A stretch of DNA of 64,000 bases from Arcicella sp038230735 (GCA_038230735.1 JBBRMR010000015.1:16622-80621); one strand, 5' to 3'. Numbered from the stretch's first letter, positions 1-8,958 are shown. Made by a program: numbers and translations. The notes: a model not told the origin generated them from the letters alone.

Positions 1-1053
1 ATCCTGTTGAATTAAATTGATGGTGCATCCGCCAAAGCCACCGCCCATCATCCGTGAACCCAAGACCGAAGACTCGTGCCAAACGGCATCTACCAAGAAA
101 TCTAATTCCTTGCAACTTACCTGATAAAGCGTTCGCAGACCTTCATGGGTTGCGGTCATTTTTATCCCGAAATCCTGTAAATTACCATTTTGAAGGTCAT
201 CACAAGCGGTCATCATGCGTTGATTTTCTTCAATAACGTACTGGCAACGATTATAAACCAAGGGGTCTAATTGGCTTCTACTTGATTGTAACCAAGCCAA
301 AGGAACTTGACTGAGATTAGGGATCTTTTCGTCAAAATGTTTTCTAAAAAATGATAACCCCGTTTCGCACTGAATACGTCGGAGATTATATTCAGATTCT
401 GCCAAATTATGCTTGACGTTGGTATCAAAAAGAACAATTTTATAATCTCCTAAATTGAGGGGGAAATACTGAAATTCGAGGGTTTCGCAGTTTAAGCGTA
501 GTACATGATTTTCTTTTCCGTGAATACTGGCGAACATATCCATGATACCGCATTTTACGCCAATAAATTCATTTTCAGCTTGTTGGACTAATTTTGCTAA
601 GGATTTTGAATCTAAACAAAAATTATTCAGATGATTAATAGCAAAACCAATTGCACTCTCCAAAGCTGCCGAAGACGACATTCCCGAACCAATTGGGACA
701 TCTCCCGCAATGACACAATTGAAGGGAGGAACTTTCATTCCACGATTTTCAAATTGCTGAACGACACCCAAAATATAGTTTGCCCAAGTATCATTTTCTA
801 AGGGCTTTATGGAATTGAAATCCAGAGTAACTTGGCTATTCATGTCTAATGAAATCCATGTGCAAGTTGCTGATTCTGAGGGAAATATGGCTAAATAGGC
901 AGCTTTATCGGTAGCGGCGGGGAGTACAAATCCACCATTATAATCTGTATGTTCGCCGATGAGATTTACTCTGCCAGGTGAACGGACGATGATGGGCTTT
1001 TGATTAAAATTTTCAAGGAAAATATGATTAATTTGGTCTGAAAGGATGGACAT
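1..1053 (-). CDS. galK: Galactokinase, C-terminus cut by the window edge
   Basis: Phosphorylates galactose to galactose-1-phosphate with ATP in the cytoplasm (first step of the Leloir pathway). The frame is open from the ATG at 1053 to base 1, giving 351 codons; the family is usually about 385, so roughly the last 30 residues lie outside the window. All three GHMP-kinase motifs are visible: the galactokinase signature GRVNLIGEHTDYNGG at about residues 27-41, the ATP-binding loop PIGSGMSSSAA at 120-130, and GGGFGGC at 337-343. It follows glpD and glpK on the same strand, with an alpha-galactosidase divergent from them, which suits galactose release and use. A 289-base gap holding two hairpins separates it from glpK, so it is probably transcribed on its own. 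Confidence 0.95.
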   Translation of the reverse strand, partial: MSILSDQINHIFLENFNQKPIIVRSPGRVNLIGEHTDYNGGFVLPAATDKAAYLAIFPSESATCTWISLDMNSQVTLDFNSIKPLENDTWANYILGVVQQFENRGMKVPPFNCVIAGDVPIGSGMSSSAALESAIGFAINHLNNFCLDSKSLAKLVQQAENEFIGVKCGIMDMFASIHGKENHVLRLNCETLEFQYFPLNLGDYKIVLFDTNVKHNLAESEYNLRRIQCETGLSFFRKHFDEKIPNLSQVPLAWLQSSRSQLDPLVYNRCQYVIEENQRMMTACDDLQNGNLQDFGIKMTATHEGLRTLYQVSCKELDFLVDAVWHESSVLGSRMMGGGFGGCTINLIQQD

Positions 1054-1057
1054 TTAT

Positions 1058-1078
1058 ACTTATGAATTATGAGATATG
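1058..1078. repeat. Three heptads before galK
   Basis: Three consecutive 7-mers, ACTTATG, AATTATG and AGATATG, sit directly upstream of the galK start. They are diverged copies with an exact period of 7, like other arrays in the window. Confidence 0.5.
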
Positions 1079-1191
1079 AAATCTTTATATCTGTTTTGAA
1101 AAGAATCATAAAGTTAATAAATGTCTTGATAACTTAGTGCAAGATCATTACTAATAAACTATAATTTACTTAACAGGTAAGACAAATACTC

Positions 1192-1236
1192 CATTTTCAA
1201 TAGCGAGGGGTTTAAACTCCCTCGCTATTGAAAATG
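1192..1236. terminator. 18-bp perfect hairpin between glpK and galK
   Basis: Perfect inverted repeat with arms 1192-1209 and 1219-1236 around a 9-base loop (GTTTAAACT). No strong T-run follows on the minus strand, so it may be a repeat element or an RNA-processing structure rather than a simple terminator. Confidence 0.6.
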
Positions 1237-1299
1237 CTGATAATCAATTATTTACGAATACATTAGGCCTATAACAACTAAATAATATTCTACCTAAAA

Positions 1300-1334
1300 T
1301 ACGGAAGACTTCGCTCAAAGCGAAGTCTTCCGTA
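1300..1334. terminator. ACGGAAG-family hairpin after glpK
   Basis: Perfect 16-bp stem (1300-1315 / 1319-1334) with a 3-base CAA loop, starting 8 bases past the glpK stop codon. Its outer stem TACGGAAG/CTTCCGTA is shared by the hairpins at 2892-2924 and 10161-10197. It probably ends the glpD-glpK transcript. Confidence 0.75.
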
Positions 1335-1342
1335 AATGAATC

Positions 1343-2833
1343 TTACTCTTCCCATTCAAAACTCCGCTTCACCGCTTTTTTCCAATATTTACACAAATGT
1401 TCTCTCTTATCGCTTGCCATATTTGGATTCCAAGTGTGGTCGATGCCCCAATTTTGTTTCAAATCCTCCAAATCTTTCCAATATCCAACTGCCAAACCTG
1501 CGGCATAAGCGGCTCCCAAAGCGGTTGTTTCAATCATGGCAGGACGAACCACGGGTACTGCCACCATATCCGCCTGAAACTGCATAAGTGTCTGATTCAC
1601 AACCATTCCTCCATCAACTCTTAACGAGGAAATTTCAATAGATGAATCTTTTTCCATGGCTTCCAAAACCTCCAAAGTCTGAAAAGCCGTAGCTTCCAAA
1701 GCGGCTCTGGCAATGTGGGCTTTGGTTACATATCCCGTTAATCCCGCAATGATTCCACGGGCGGTTGCATCCCAGTATGGAGCATATAAACCCGAAAATG
1801 CAGGAACAAAATAACAGCCTCCGTTATCTTCCACAGAATTAGCCAAAGTTTCAATATCCGAACTCTTTTTGATGATTTCTAAATTATCCCGAAGCCACTG
1901 AACCAATGCTCCCGTAATGGCAACCGAACCCTCCAAAGCATAGTGAACTGGTTGATTTCCAAACTGATACGCAACCGTAGTGAGCAATCCATAAGTAGAA
2001 GGCGTAATTTTTGTACCCGTGTTCATCAGCATAAAACAGCCCGTTCCATAAGTATTTTTGGCTTCGCCTGAAGCAAAACACGTTTGCCCAACCAAGGCAG
2101 CCTGTTGGTCGCCCAAAATTCCTGCAATGGGTACGCCAGCCAATACGCCACGTGCTTCACCATAGACTTCGCTACTTGATTTGATGATCGGCAACATCAA
2201 TTTTGGAATATTCAAGATTTTCAAAATTTCATCATCCCATTGCATCGTTTGCAAGTTCATCAATTGCGTGCGGCTGGCATTGGTTACGTCCGTTACATAC
2301 ACGCCTCCGTCAATGCCACCCGTCAGATGCCACAATACAAAAGTGTCCATATTTCCAAAAATGGCTTCTCCTTTTTCTGCATCTACACGCAATCCATCTA
2401 CATTTTCGAGTAACCACTTGATTTTCAAACCACTAAAATAAGTGGCTAAGGGCAAGCCTGTTTTCTCTCTGAAACGGTCTGGACCACCATCTTTACTCAA
2501 CTCAGTAACCATATTTCCGACCCGTGTATCTTGCCAAACGATAGCATTATAGTAAGGTTTACCCGTGATTTTATTCCAAACAACGGTGGTTTCTCGTTGA
2601 TTAGTAATTCCCACGGCAGAAATATCAGAAATGGATAAATTGGCTTTTCCCAAGGCTAATCCAATGACCTCTTGGGTATTTTGCCAGATTTCATTCGAGT
2701 CATGTTCCACCCAACCTGCCTGTGGATAAATCTGTTTGTGTTCTTTTTGTCCAACAGAAATTTGATTTCCTTGTTTGTCAAAAATGATAAAACGGGTACT
2801 GGTAGTGCCTTGGTCAATTGAGCCGATGTACAT
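1343..2833 (-). CDS. glpK: Glycerol kinase
   Basis: Phosphorylates glycerol to glycerol-3-phosphate with ATP; cytoplasmic, FGGY kinase family. At 496 residues it has the usual length. The phosphate-binding loop DQGTTSTR lies at residues 7-14. The glycerol-contact residues of the E. coli enzyme appear as R80 and E81 (in NQRET), Y132 and D242 (in GDQQAALVGQ). The C-terminal FGGY half contains the ALEATAFQ and RVDGGM motifs. It lies 123 bases downstream of glpD on the same strand, so the pair forms a glycerol-use operon. The spacer carries a heptad array and an ACGGAAG-type hairpin, which could lower glpK expression relative to glpD. No glycerol facilitator (GlpF) is seen in the window. Confidence 0.97.
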   Translation of the reverse strand: MYIGSIDQGTTSTRFIIFDKQGNQISVGQKEHKQIYPQAGWVEHDSNEIWQNTQEVIGLALGKANLSISDISAVGITNQRETTVVWNKITGKPYYNAIVWQDTRVGNMVTELSKDGGPDRFREKTGLPLATYFSGLKIKWLLENVDGLRVDAEKGEAIFGNMDTFVLWHLTGGIDGGVYVTDVTNASRTQLMNLQTMQWDDEILKILNIPKLMLPIIKSSSEVYGEARGVLAGVPIAGILGDQQAALVGQTCFASGEAKNTYGTGCFMLMNTGTKITPSTYGLLTTVAYQFGNQPVHYALEGSVAITGALVQWLRDNLEIIKKSSDIETLANSVEDNGGCYFVPAFSGLYAPYWDATARGIIAGLTGYVTKAHIARAALEATAFQTLEVLEAMEKDSSIEISSLRVDGGMVVNQTLMQFQADMVAVPVVRPAMIETTALGAAYAAGLAVGYWKDLEDLKQNWGIDHTWNPNMASDKREHLCKYWKKAVKRSFEWEE

Positions 2834-2839
2834 ATTTTC

Positions 2840-2888
2840 AATTAAAAATTAAAGATTGTGAATTAAAAATTTGGGAATTGCAATTTGA
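2840..2888. repeat. Heptad array between glpD and glpK
   Basis: Seven consecutive 7-mers: AATTAAA, AATTAAA, GATTGTG, AATTAAA, AATTTGG, GAATTGC, AATTTGA. The period is exact while the copies have diverged. It occupies the leader of glpK. Confidence 0.55.
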
Positions 2889-2891
2889 AAA

Positions 2892-2924
2892 ACGGAAGCC
2901 TTCGTTTTTAACGAAGACTTCCGT
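2892..2924. terminator. ACGGAAG-family hairpin after glpD
   Basis: Stem of 15 bp with one mismatch (2892-2906 / 2910-2924) and a TTT loop, 33 bases past the glpD stop codon. It is a diverged relative of the hairpin after glpK: the outer ACGGAAG/CTTCCGT and inner TTCG/CGAA portions are conserved. Confidence 0.7.
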
Positions 2925-2956
2925 AAAATAATTTGAAACCTAATTGTATTGTAATC

Positions 2957-4537
2957 TCACACCTCAATACTCATTGCTACTTTTTTACTAAACATTTCAT
3001 TCACAAATCCCTCTGCCCGTTGCGATGCTTTTTCGTCTCTTATTTTCAATCCCAACCTTCTTTCCAAGACATCAGTAGCGTTTATAGCCATTTCTTGATT
3101 GATGACATATTGTACTTCTGCTTTGATAAATGGATGATTAGGTACGAGTAATTCTTTCAAGTCTGTTTCATTTTCGGTCAATTCCAAGACTGATTTTGCC
3201 TCCGAACCGTACTTTTTTAGAAGGTGTTTTGCTACTTCTTCCGAAATTTGATATTCAACGGATAGCTTTTCCCAATCTTCAAAATCATACCCTTCTGCCC
3301 CGTATAATAATTGATGTTCAGTGGTACAATTTACGATTTCTTTTTGCCAAATAGTTTCGTAAATGTGGTCAATGGTGTCCTTTGCCATAAGTCTATACGT
3401 TGTCCATTTCCCACCCATAATACTCACTAATTGACTGTTGGTATCAACTTCTACTTCGTGGTCTCTCACTAAAGACTTTGTATCTGAACCTTTTTCTGCT
3501 TTGCCCAAAAGAGGTCTTTGTCCCGCAAAACCCGCTAAAATTTGGTCAGGCGTAACTGGTTTTTCTAAGTAGAGATTTACGTATTTCAATAAATATGGAA
3601 TCTCAATCTCCTCTAAATTAGGGGTTTCCGATAATGTATCTTCTTGGTCCGTTGTTCCTACCAATAAAGCATCTTGCCAAGGAATGATGAAAAGCACCCG
3701 CCCGTCAGAAGTTTCGGGAACGAGCATGGCGGTTGGATTTTTCATTACATCGGCAGGTAAAACGATATGAGCCCCCCGACTAACCTTCATCCGTGAACTC
3801 AATTTAGGATTCGCCATCTGACGAATATGGTCGGCATAAGGACCCGTGGCATTTACGAAAACATCGGCATTTATCGTGTGCAAAGCATTAGAAGACAATT
3901 CTTTAATGATGAGAGATTTCAATTTTCCTGCACTATCCTTATGAAAATCAAGGGATTGCGTATAATTCAAAACAGTACAACCCAATTCCTCCGCTTTTTG
4001 GACAATTGCTAAACAATATCGAGCATCATCCAACTGTCCATCGTAATATAAAACCCCTGAACTAAGCGTTTTTTTCTTTAATTCTGGAATCAAATCAAGG
4101 GCATCTTTTTTGGATAACCAACGGCTTGCCCCGATGGTATGTTTACCCGAAATCCATTCGTACATTTTCAGTCCGATGGTCAAATAAATACTTTCAACCC
4201 ACGTGCGGCAAGGGGTCAAAATTGCCAAAGGATGCGTTAAATGAGGAGCATTTTTTAAGAGAGTTTCACGTTCAAATAGGCTCTTTTTGACCATTTTATA
4301 CTGTTCCCAATCCAATTTTTTGACGGCTTGCTCCAAATATCTTACGCCCCCATGAATCAATTTAGTTGATTTTGAAGTAGTTTGTCCCGCAAAATCCCCT
4401 TTATCAATTAGCAAAACTTTTAGTCCTCTGAGAGTTGCATCTAAGGCTACACCAGCCCCCGTTGCACCCGCACCAATTACGCATATATCAAATTTATCTG
4501 TTGCCGATAGGCGTTTCAATTGCTCCTTACGATTCAT
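2957..4537 (-). CDS. glpD: Aerobic glycerol-3-phosphate dehydrogenase
   Basis: FAD-dependent enzyme that oxidises glycerol-3-phosphate to dihydroxyacetone phosphate and passes electrons to the quinone pool; peripheral on the inner membrane. The Rossmann motif GAGATGAG is at residues 22-29, followed by the family motif SKSTKLIHGGVRYLEQA near residue 54. Its 526 residues are typical and include the C-terminal DAO_C-type domain. A close match to the Bacteroidota promoter lies just upstream on the minus strand. It is the first gene of glpD-glpK and is divergent from the alpha-galactosidase gene. Confidence 0.96.
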   Translation of the reverse strand: MNRKEQLKRLSATDKFDICVIGAGATGAGVALDATLRGLKVLLIDKGDFAGQTTSKSTKLIHGGVRYLEQAVKKLDWEQYKMVKKSLFERETLLKNAPHLTHPLAILTPCRTWVESIYLTIGLKMYEWISGKHTIGASRWLSKKDALDLIPELKKKTLSSGVLYYDGQLDDARYCLAIVQKAEELGCTVLNYTQSLDFHKDSAGKLKSLIIKELSSNALHTINADVFVNATGPYADHIRQMANPKLSSRMKVSRGAHIVLPADVMKNPTAMLVPETSDGRVLFIIPWQDALLVGTTDQEDTLSETPNLEEIEIPYLLKYVNLYLEKPVTPDQILAGFAGQRPLLGKAEKGSDTKSLVRDHEVEVDTNSQLVSIMGGKWTTYRLMAKDTIDHIYETIWQKEIVNCTTEHQLLYGAEGYDFEDWEKLSVEYQISEEVAKHLLKKYGSEAKSVLELTENETDLKELLVPNHPFIKAEVQYVINQEMAINATDVLERRLGLKIRDEKASQRAEGFVNEMFSKKVAMSIEV

Positions 4538-4864
4538 TGTATTGAATTTTAATCTAATATTTTTACAAAGGTAGGAAGAAAAAATTTAAGCAAATTTAGA
4601 AATGATATAACAATATAAAGTATCTATTGTACTAAATCAATTTTATTTGAAAATAATTGTATTTTTGTGCAGAATTACAATTGATAGTTCTTCCTCAGAG
4701 ATTGATATAATTAGCATAGGCATCAAAATGGTCGCCTTGCCTCTACATTTGACCTGAGTACTATGATTTAAACTCTATTGATTTTAATTCCAAAAACAAT
4801 TCCCCACATCAAATAATATTCCATAAATTTACCCCATTGTTTTAAAAATCCCCATCATATTTTA
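4538..4864. other. Divergent intergenic region glpD / alpha-galactosidase
   Basis: A 327-base region without a gene. Its left end carries the glpD promoter. A lone TATTTTTG box (4660-4667, plus strand) could start a leader of about 190 bases for the alpha-galactosidase gene, but no TTG lies at the correct distance. No coding remnant is recognisable. Confidence 0.6.
4566..4593 (-). promoter_or_regulatory. glpD promoter
   Basis: On the minus strand, TTG (4593-4591), 17 bases, then TACCTTTG (4573-4566). This is a full match to the Bacteroidota primary sigma consensus TTG / TAnnTTTG, and it predicts a leader of about 25 bases before the glpD ATG at 4537. Confidence 0.7.
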
Positions 4865-7084
4865 ATGAAAAAACTATCTAAAATCAATCTCATCTTATCG
4901 TTGCTCGTATTGTTTCAAATCAATATGAAGGCACAGCAAATCATTACGATTCCTATCGAAACCAAAGATAATGCTATGGTTTTGCAAACTGATAAAGACA
5001 ATCGTTTGGGCATTGTTCATTTTGGCAAGAAACTCTTACAAAATAATGATAATGCTTTGATTGCGAAGAGTTTAAATCTAAGAGACAGTAACGGTAGCGA
5101 GGGCGTTTACAACAATGCTTATACCCCAAGCGGTACTTGGAATATTGTTGAACCTGCCATCAGAATTACGCACAACGATGGCAATACTTCCTTAGATTTG
5201 AAGTACGTTAGCCACGAAACTAAGAAAAGTGATGACAATGTGAGCCAAGTAAATGTGTTATTGAAAGACCTCGTTTATCCCGTGGAAGTTACGCTTTGTT
5301 ATAAAATTTATGCCAAAGAAAACGTGGTGGAACAGTGGAGTATTATCAAACATCAAGAAAAAGGAAATGTGCTCTTGAATAAATTTGCTTCTGCCAATTT
5401 GTATATGATATCGGATAATTTTTATCTACGTCATTATCACGGCGAATGGGCGAGAGAAATGAAGCCCGAAGAAACCAAATTATCCCACGGAATTCACACA
5501 TTGGATTCAAAATTGGGAACTCGGGCAGACCTTTTGCAACCGCCTACTTTTATGTTATCGTTTGACCGTCCCGCCACTGAAGATGAGGGTAAAGTGATGT
5601 TAGCTAATTTGGCTTGGTCGGGCAATTATAAGATTGATTTTGAAATGGATTCTTTCAATAATCTGAGATTGATTGCGGGTATCAACAATCACGCTTCGGA
5701 ATATTCGCTGAAACCCAATACGGAATTTGTTACGCCCGCTTTGATTTATACGGTTTCGGAACATGGGAAAAGTCAGGCGAGTAAAAATATGCACGATTGG
5801 GCGAGAAAATACCAGCTTTTAGACGGTCAAGGTTCACGATTAACGCTTCTGAACAACTGGGAAGCCACTTATTTTGATTTTGACGAACCCAAATTGGTAA
5901 ATTTATTCAAAGATGCCAAGAAATTGGGTGTGGATATGTTTCTGTTGGACGATGGATGGTTTGCCAACAAATACCCTCGAAATAACGACCTTGCGGGTTT
6001 GGGCGATTGGCAAGAAAACAAGAAAAAATTGCCCAACGGCATTGGTTATTTGGTGAAAGAAGCCACTAAAGCGGGGGTAAAATTTGGGATATGGGTAGAG
6101 CCAGAAATGGTAAATCCGAAATCGGAATTGTATGAAAAACATTTGGATTGGGTCATCCGTGAGCCGCAACGACCAGAGGTTTATTATCGCCATCAATTGC
6201 CCTTAGATTTGACCAATCCCGAAGTGCAAGAACACGTTTACGGGCTTTTGGACGGACTTTTTACCAAAAATCCTGACTTGGCTTTTGTGAAATGGGATTG
6301 CAATGCCGTTACCTACAATGCCCATTCTGCCTATTTAGAAAAGCAAGGTTTGCCCCAAACGCACCTGTACGTGGAGTATGTGCGATGCCTGTATAAAGTG
6401 TTGGACAGGTTGCGAGCCAAATACCCAAAAATCCCGATGATGTTGTGTTCTGGTGGTGGAGCAAGGGTGGATTATGGAGCGTTGAAATACTTCTCGGAGT
6501 TTTGGGCGAGTGATAATACCGACCCTTTGGAGCGGGTTTTTATTCAGTACGAATATTCGTATTTCTTTCCTTCGATTGCGATGTGTAACCACGTAACGGA
6601 TTGGAGCAAATTGGGCATCAAATACCGCACGGATGTAGCCATAATGGGCAAATTGGGCTTTGATATTGTGGTTAATAATTTCAACGAAAAGGAGTTGAAA
6701 TATACGCAGGGAGCATTATTACACTACAAAAATGTGAATGATTTGATTTGGCACGGAGACTTATACCGCCTGCAAAGTCCATGGGAAAAGCCTTTTGCTT
6801 CCATCATGTATGCCAATGCCGCCCGAGACCACGCTCTGATGTTCAATTACCTGACCAACACCCGTTACGAGGGAGGAAGCCACAGTTATATGCCCGTAAA
6901 AATGAAAGGTTTATCCCCCACAAAGCGGTATAAAATCAAGGAAATAAACCTGTTCCCCGACAAGCCTTCAAGCCTAAATCCAGACTTAATTTACTCGGGT
7001 GATTATTTAATGAATATCGGTCTAAACCCAAACATAACCGATTCTCGGACGAGTGTGGTAATTGAATTGGTGGAGGTAAAGTAG
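4865..7084 (+). CDS. Secreted alpha-galactosidase, GH36
   Basis: Hydrolyses terminal alpha-galactosides. A signal peptide (KINLILSLLVLFQINMKAQ) points to the periplasm or surface. The 739 residues hold an N-terminal beta-sandwich (about 25-320) and a (beta/alpha)8 barrel with the GH36 motifs LLDDGWF, GIWVEPEMVNP and KWDCN. The Asp of KWDCN is D478 (nucleophile by family knowledge), and the Asp of SDNTDPLER is D550, the expected acid/base. The gene faces glpD-glpK-galK across a shared promoter region, so released galactose and, for galactosyl-glycerols, glycerol would be used next door. The exact substrate cannot be read from sequence. A large inverted repeat follows the stop codon. Confidence 0.93.
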   Translation: MKKLSKINLILSLLVLFQINMKAQQIITIPIETKDNAMVLQTDKDNRLGIVHFGKKLLQNNDNALIAKSLNLRDSNGSEGVYNNAYTPSGTWNIVEPAIRITHNDGNTSLDLKYVSHETKKSDDNVSQVNVLLKDLVYPVEVTLCYKIYAKENVVEQWSIIKHQEKGNVLLNKFASANLYMISDNFYLRHYHGEWAREMKPEETKLSHGIHTLDSKLGTRADLLQPPTFMLSFDRPATEDEGKVMLANLAWSGNYKIDFEMDSFNNLRLIAGINNHASEYSLKPNTEFVTPALIYTVSEHGKSQASKNMHDWARKYQLLDGQGSRLTLLNNWEATYFDFDEPKLVNLFKDAKKLGVDMFLLDDGWFANKYPRNNDLAGLGDWQENKKKLPNGIGYLVKEATKAGVKFGIWVEPEMVNPKSELYEKHLDWVIREPQRPEVYYRHQLPLDLTNPEVQEHVYGLLDGLFTKNPDLAFVKWDCNAVTYNAHSAYLEKQGLPQTHLYVEYVRCLYKVLDRLRAKYPKIPMMLCSGGGARVDYGALKYFSEFWASDNTDPLERVFIQYEYSYFFPSIAMCNHVTDWSKLGIKYRTDVAIMGKLGFDIVVNNFNEKELKYTQGALLHYKNVNDLIWHGDLYRLQSPWEKPFASIMYANAARDHALMFNYLTNTRYEGGSHSYMPVKMKGLSPTKRYKIKEINLFPDKPSSLNPDLIYSGDYLMNIGLNPNITDSRTSVVIELVEVK

Positions 7085-7195
7085 GAAATTATTTTTTCAG
7101 TATCTTCACCTAAAATAAAAATTTGAACAATTCTAAGTACATTATTTATCAAATGTATATACTTGTTAATGCAAATCTAAATATTTACAAAATTT

Positions 7196-7274
7196 AACCG
7201 CTGACTGGGCAAAAAAGCCGCTGTCAGTATTTCGGACCCAACCCTCACAGCGGCTTTTTGCCCAGTCAGCGGTT
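7196..7274. repeat. Long inverted repeat after the alpha-galactosidase
   Basis: Arms 7196-7224 and 7247-7274 pair over about 28 bp with a single bulged A, around a 22-base loop. Each arm includes an A/T run (AAAAAA or TTTTT) between GC-rich blocks. A competing pairing, CTGAC with GTCAG inside the left arm and loop, is also possible. It may serve as the transcription terminator. Confidence 0.75.
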
Positions 7275-7334
7275 GTACATTCATAAATACATAGTCCCGT
7301 TATTTATTATTATATTCCAATAAAACCCAACCCC

Positions 7335-8315
7335 GTGAACATAAATAAAATCCTCCAATCTCTCCAAGAAAAAAACATAATTACCCCCGAACAAAGTACC
7401 TTGATTTCGGAATATGAAAGCACGAAACCCTTTTCAATTCATTACGAATTGCGTATGCTTTTGTATTTGGGTATCACAATGCTAACGGGTGGCTTGGGGA
7501 TTCTGATTTACCAAAATATTGATACTATTGGGCATGGCGTTATTGTGGGGCTAATTACGCTGGTAATGCTTGGATGCTTTGGGTTTGCGTATCTCAAACG
7601 TTCCCATTTTACGTGGGAGGAAGTCAAAAATTCAAGCCAATTCGCTGATTTCGCCCTTCTGTTGGGTTGTATGGTGTTTTTAATTTTGGAAGGCTACTTA
7701 CAATTTCAATACAATTTGTTCGGAACAAAATACGGTTTAGTAACGATTTTACCCGCTATTATCTTCATCCCTGCCGCCTATTTTTTCGACCATCGGGGCG
7801 TACTTTCTATGGGTTTAACGGCTTTGGCTTCGTGGGTTGGCGTGTCAATTGCTCCGCTTTCGGTGCTTTCTCAGAATGATTTTTCTGCCCTAAATTTCCT
7901 TTTGACCACCATTGCTTTGGGCTTGATTTTATCAGCGGTAGGTTTGGTTTTAGAATACAAAAATTTCAAAAAACATTTCTCCTTCACTTACCTTTTATTA
8001 GGCAGTAATCTGACTTTAATTGCCTGTATGACAGGAATGTTCGGCCATGGAAATTGGTTTATCTACTCAATTATATCTTTCGCCTTGTGCGTAGGTCTAT
8101 TTTTTTACGCCCGCAAAACGCAATCCTACATTTTCCTATTGATGGGCGTAATTTACGGTTACACTACTTTTTCGTACTTACTTTATAAGGTTTTAGAATG
8201 GATAAGTAGCGATACACTTTCGCTATTCGCCATGTTCTACTTCCTAATATCAGGCGTGGGCGTGGTGATGTTTTTGATAAATATTAAGAAGATTTTGGGT
8301 GGAGAAAGGGAGTAA
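7335..8315 (+). CDS. DUF2157-like multi-pass membrane protein
   Basis: A 326-residue protein of unknown function. It has a soluble N-terminus of about 40 residues (NKILQSLQEKNIITPEQ) resembling the DUF2157 start, followed by about eight to nine hydrophobic segments. The start is GTG at 7335; no upstream ATG fits. The last codons (GGERE and stop) lie inside a purine-rich octad array that continues past the gene, so the C-terminus may have been reshaped by the repeat. No enzymatic motif is visible. Confidence 0.75.
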   Translation: MNINKILQSLQEKNIITPEQSTLISEYESTKPFSIHYELRMLLYLGITMLTGGLGILIYQNIDTIGHGVIVGLITLVMLGCFGFAYLKRSHFTWEEVKNSSQFADFALLLGCMVFLILEGYLQFQYNLFGTKYGLVTILPAIIFIPAAYFFDHRGVLSMGLTALASWVGVSIAPLSVLSQNDFSALNFLLTTIALGLILSAVGLVLEYKNFKKHFSFTYLLLGSNLTLIACMTGMFGHGNWFIYSIISFALCVGLFFYARKTQSYIFLLMGVIYGYTTFSYLLYKVLEWISSDTLSLFAMFYFLISGVGVVMFLINIKKILGGERE

Positions 8316-8392
8316 AGGAGAAAGGGAGACAGGAGAAAAGGAAAAAAAATTAGTTTTCCCTTTCTCCATTCCTCCTTTACTGCCTTTCTCCT
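8301..8392. repeat. Inverted pair of octad arrays between convergent genes
   Basis: Left arm: GGAG recurs at 8301, 8309, 8317, 8325 and 8332 (period 8, then 7). Right arm (8355-8392): the complementary pyrimidine array with the same period. The arms can fold into a long imperfect hairpin. The array provides the stop codon of the DUF2157 gene and abuts the rpiB stop codon, so it may also end both transcripts. Confidence 0.65.
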
Positions 8393-8832
8393 CATACTGG
8401 AATCTTATCAACCCTTAACTGATGTCTGCCGCCTTCAAATTCGGTAGTAAGAAAAATATTCATAATTTCAATGGCTTCTTCCAACGTGGTGAAACGGGCG
8501 GGAATACATAGCACATTGGCATCATTATGCTGACGAATCAGGGAAGCAACTTCCACATTCCAAGCCAATCCTGCCCGAATTCCTTGGTGTTTATTGGCGG
8601 TAATTGCTACACCGTTTGCACTTCCACAAAGTAAAATTCCGTGGGTAAAATCTTGATATTCAACGGCTGAGGCTACTGGGTGAGCAAAATCAGCATAGTC
8701 GCAAGATGCATTGCTGAATGGTCCGAAATCTTCTACTTGATAGCCTTCGGCAGCTAATACTTTGATGAGTTCCGATTTGTATTCAAACCCTGCATGGTCG
8801 CCTCCGATGGCTATTTTTTTAACTGTCTCCAT
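8392..8832 (-). CDS. rpiB: Ribose-5-phosphate isomerase B (RpiB/LacAB family)
   Basis: Interconverts ribose-5-phosphate and ribulose-5-phosphate in the non-oxidative pentose phosphate pathway; cytoplasmic. The 146 residues match the family length. Motifs: GGDHAG at residues 10-15, the DYADFA stretch at 45-50 and LCGSANGVAI at 68-77, with the active-site Cys at 69. It is divergent from the LOG-family gene, and a promoter candidate lies in the shared region. Related family members isomerise other sugar phosphates, so the substrate is assigned by family. Confidence 0.93.
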   Translation of the reverse strand: METVKKIAIGGDHAGFEYKSELIKVLAAEGYQVEDFGPFSNASCDYADFAHPVASAVEYQDFTHGILLCGSANGVAITANKHQGIRAGLAWNVEVASLIRQHNDANVLCIPARFTTLEEAIEIMNIFLTTEFEGGRHQLRVDKIPV

Positions 8833-8894
8833 AATTTATTCTTAGTTTTGTAACATCGGAACGATTTTTTGTGTTATTTCATTCCGTCAGGGCG

Positions 8895-8922
8895 TAAAGT
8901 TACGAAGATAGGGCTTGTGCAA
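8895..8922 (-). promoter_or_regulatory. Candidate rpiB promoter
   Basis: On the minus strand, TTG (8922-8920), 17 bases, TAACTTTA (8902-8895), one base off TAnnTTTG. The leader would be about 55 bases. Confidence 0.4.
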
Positions 8923-8958
8923 GACAATAGATTAACAACTCAAAAAATATTAATAAAC

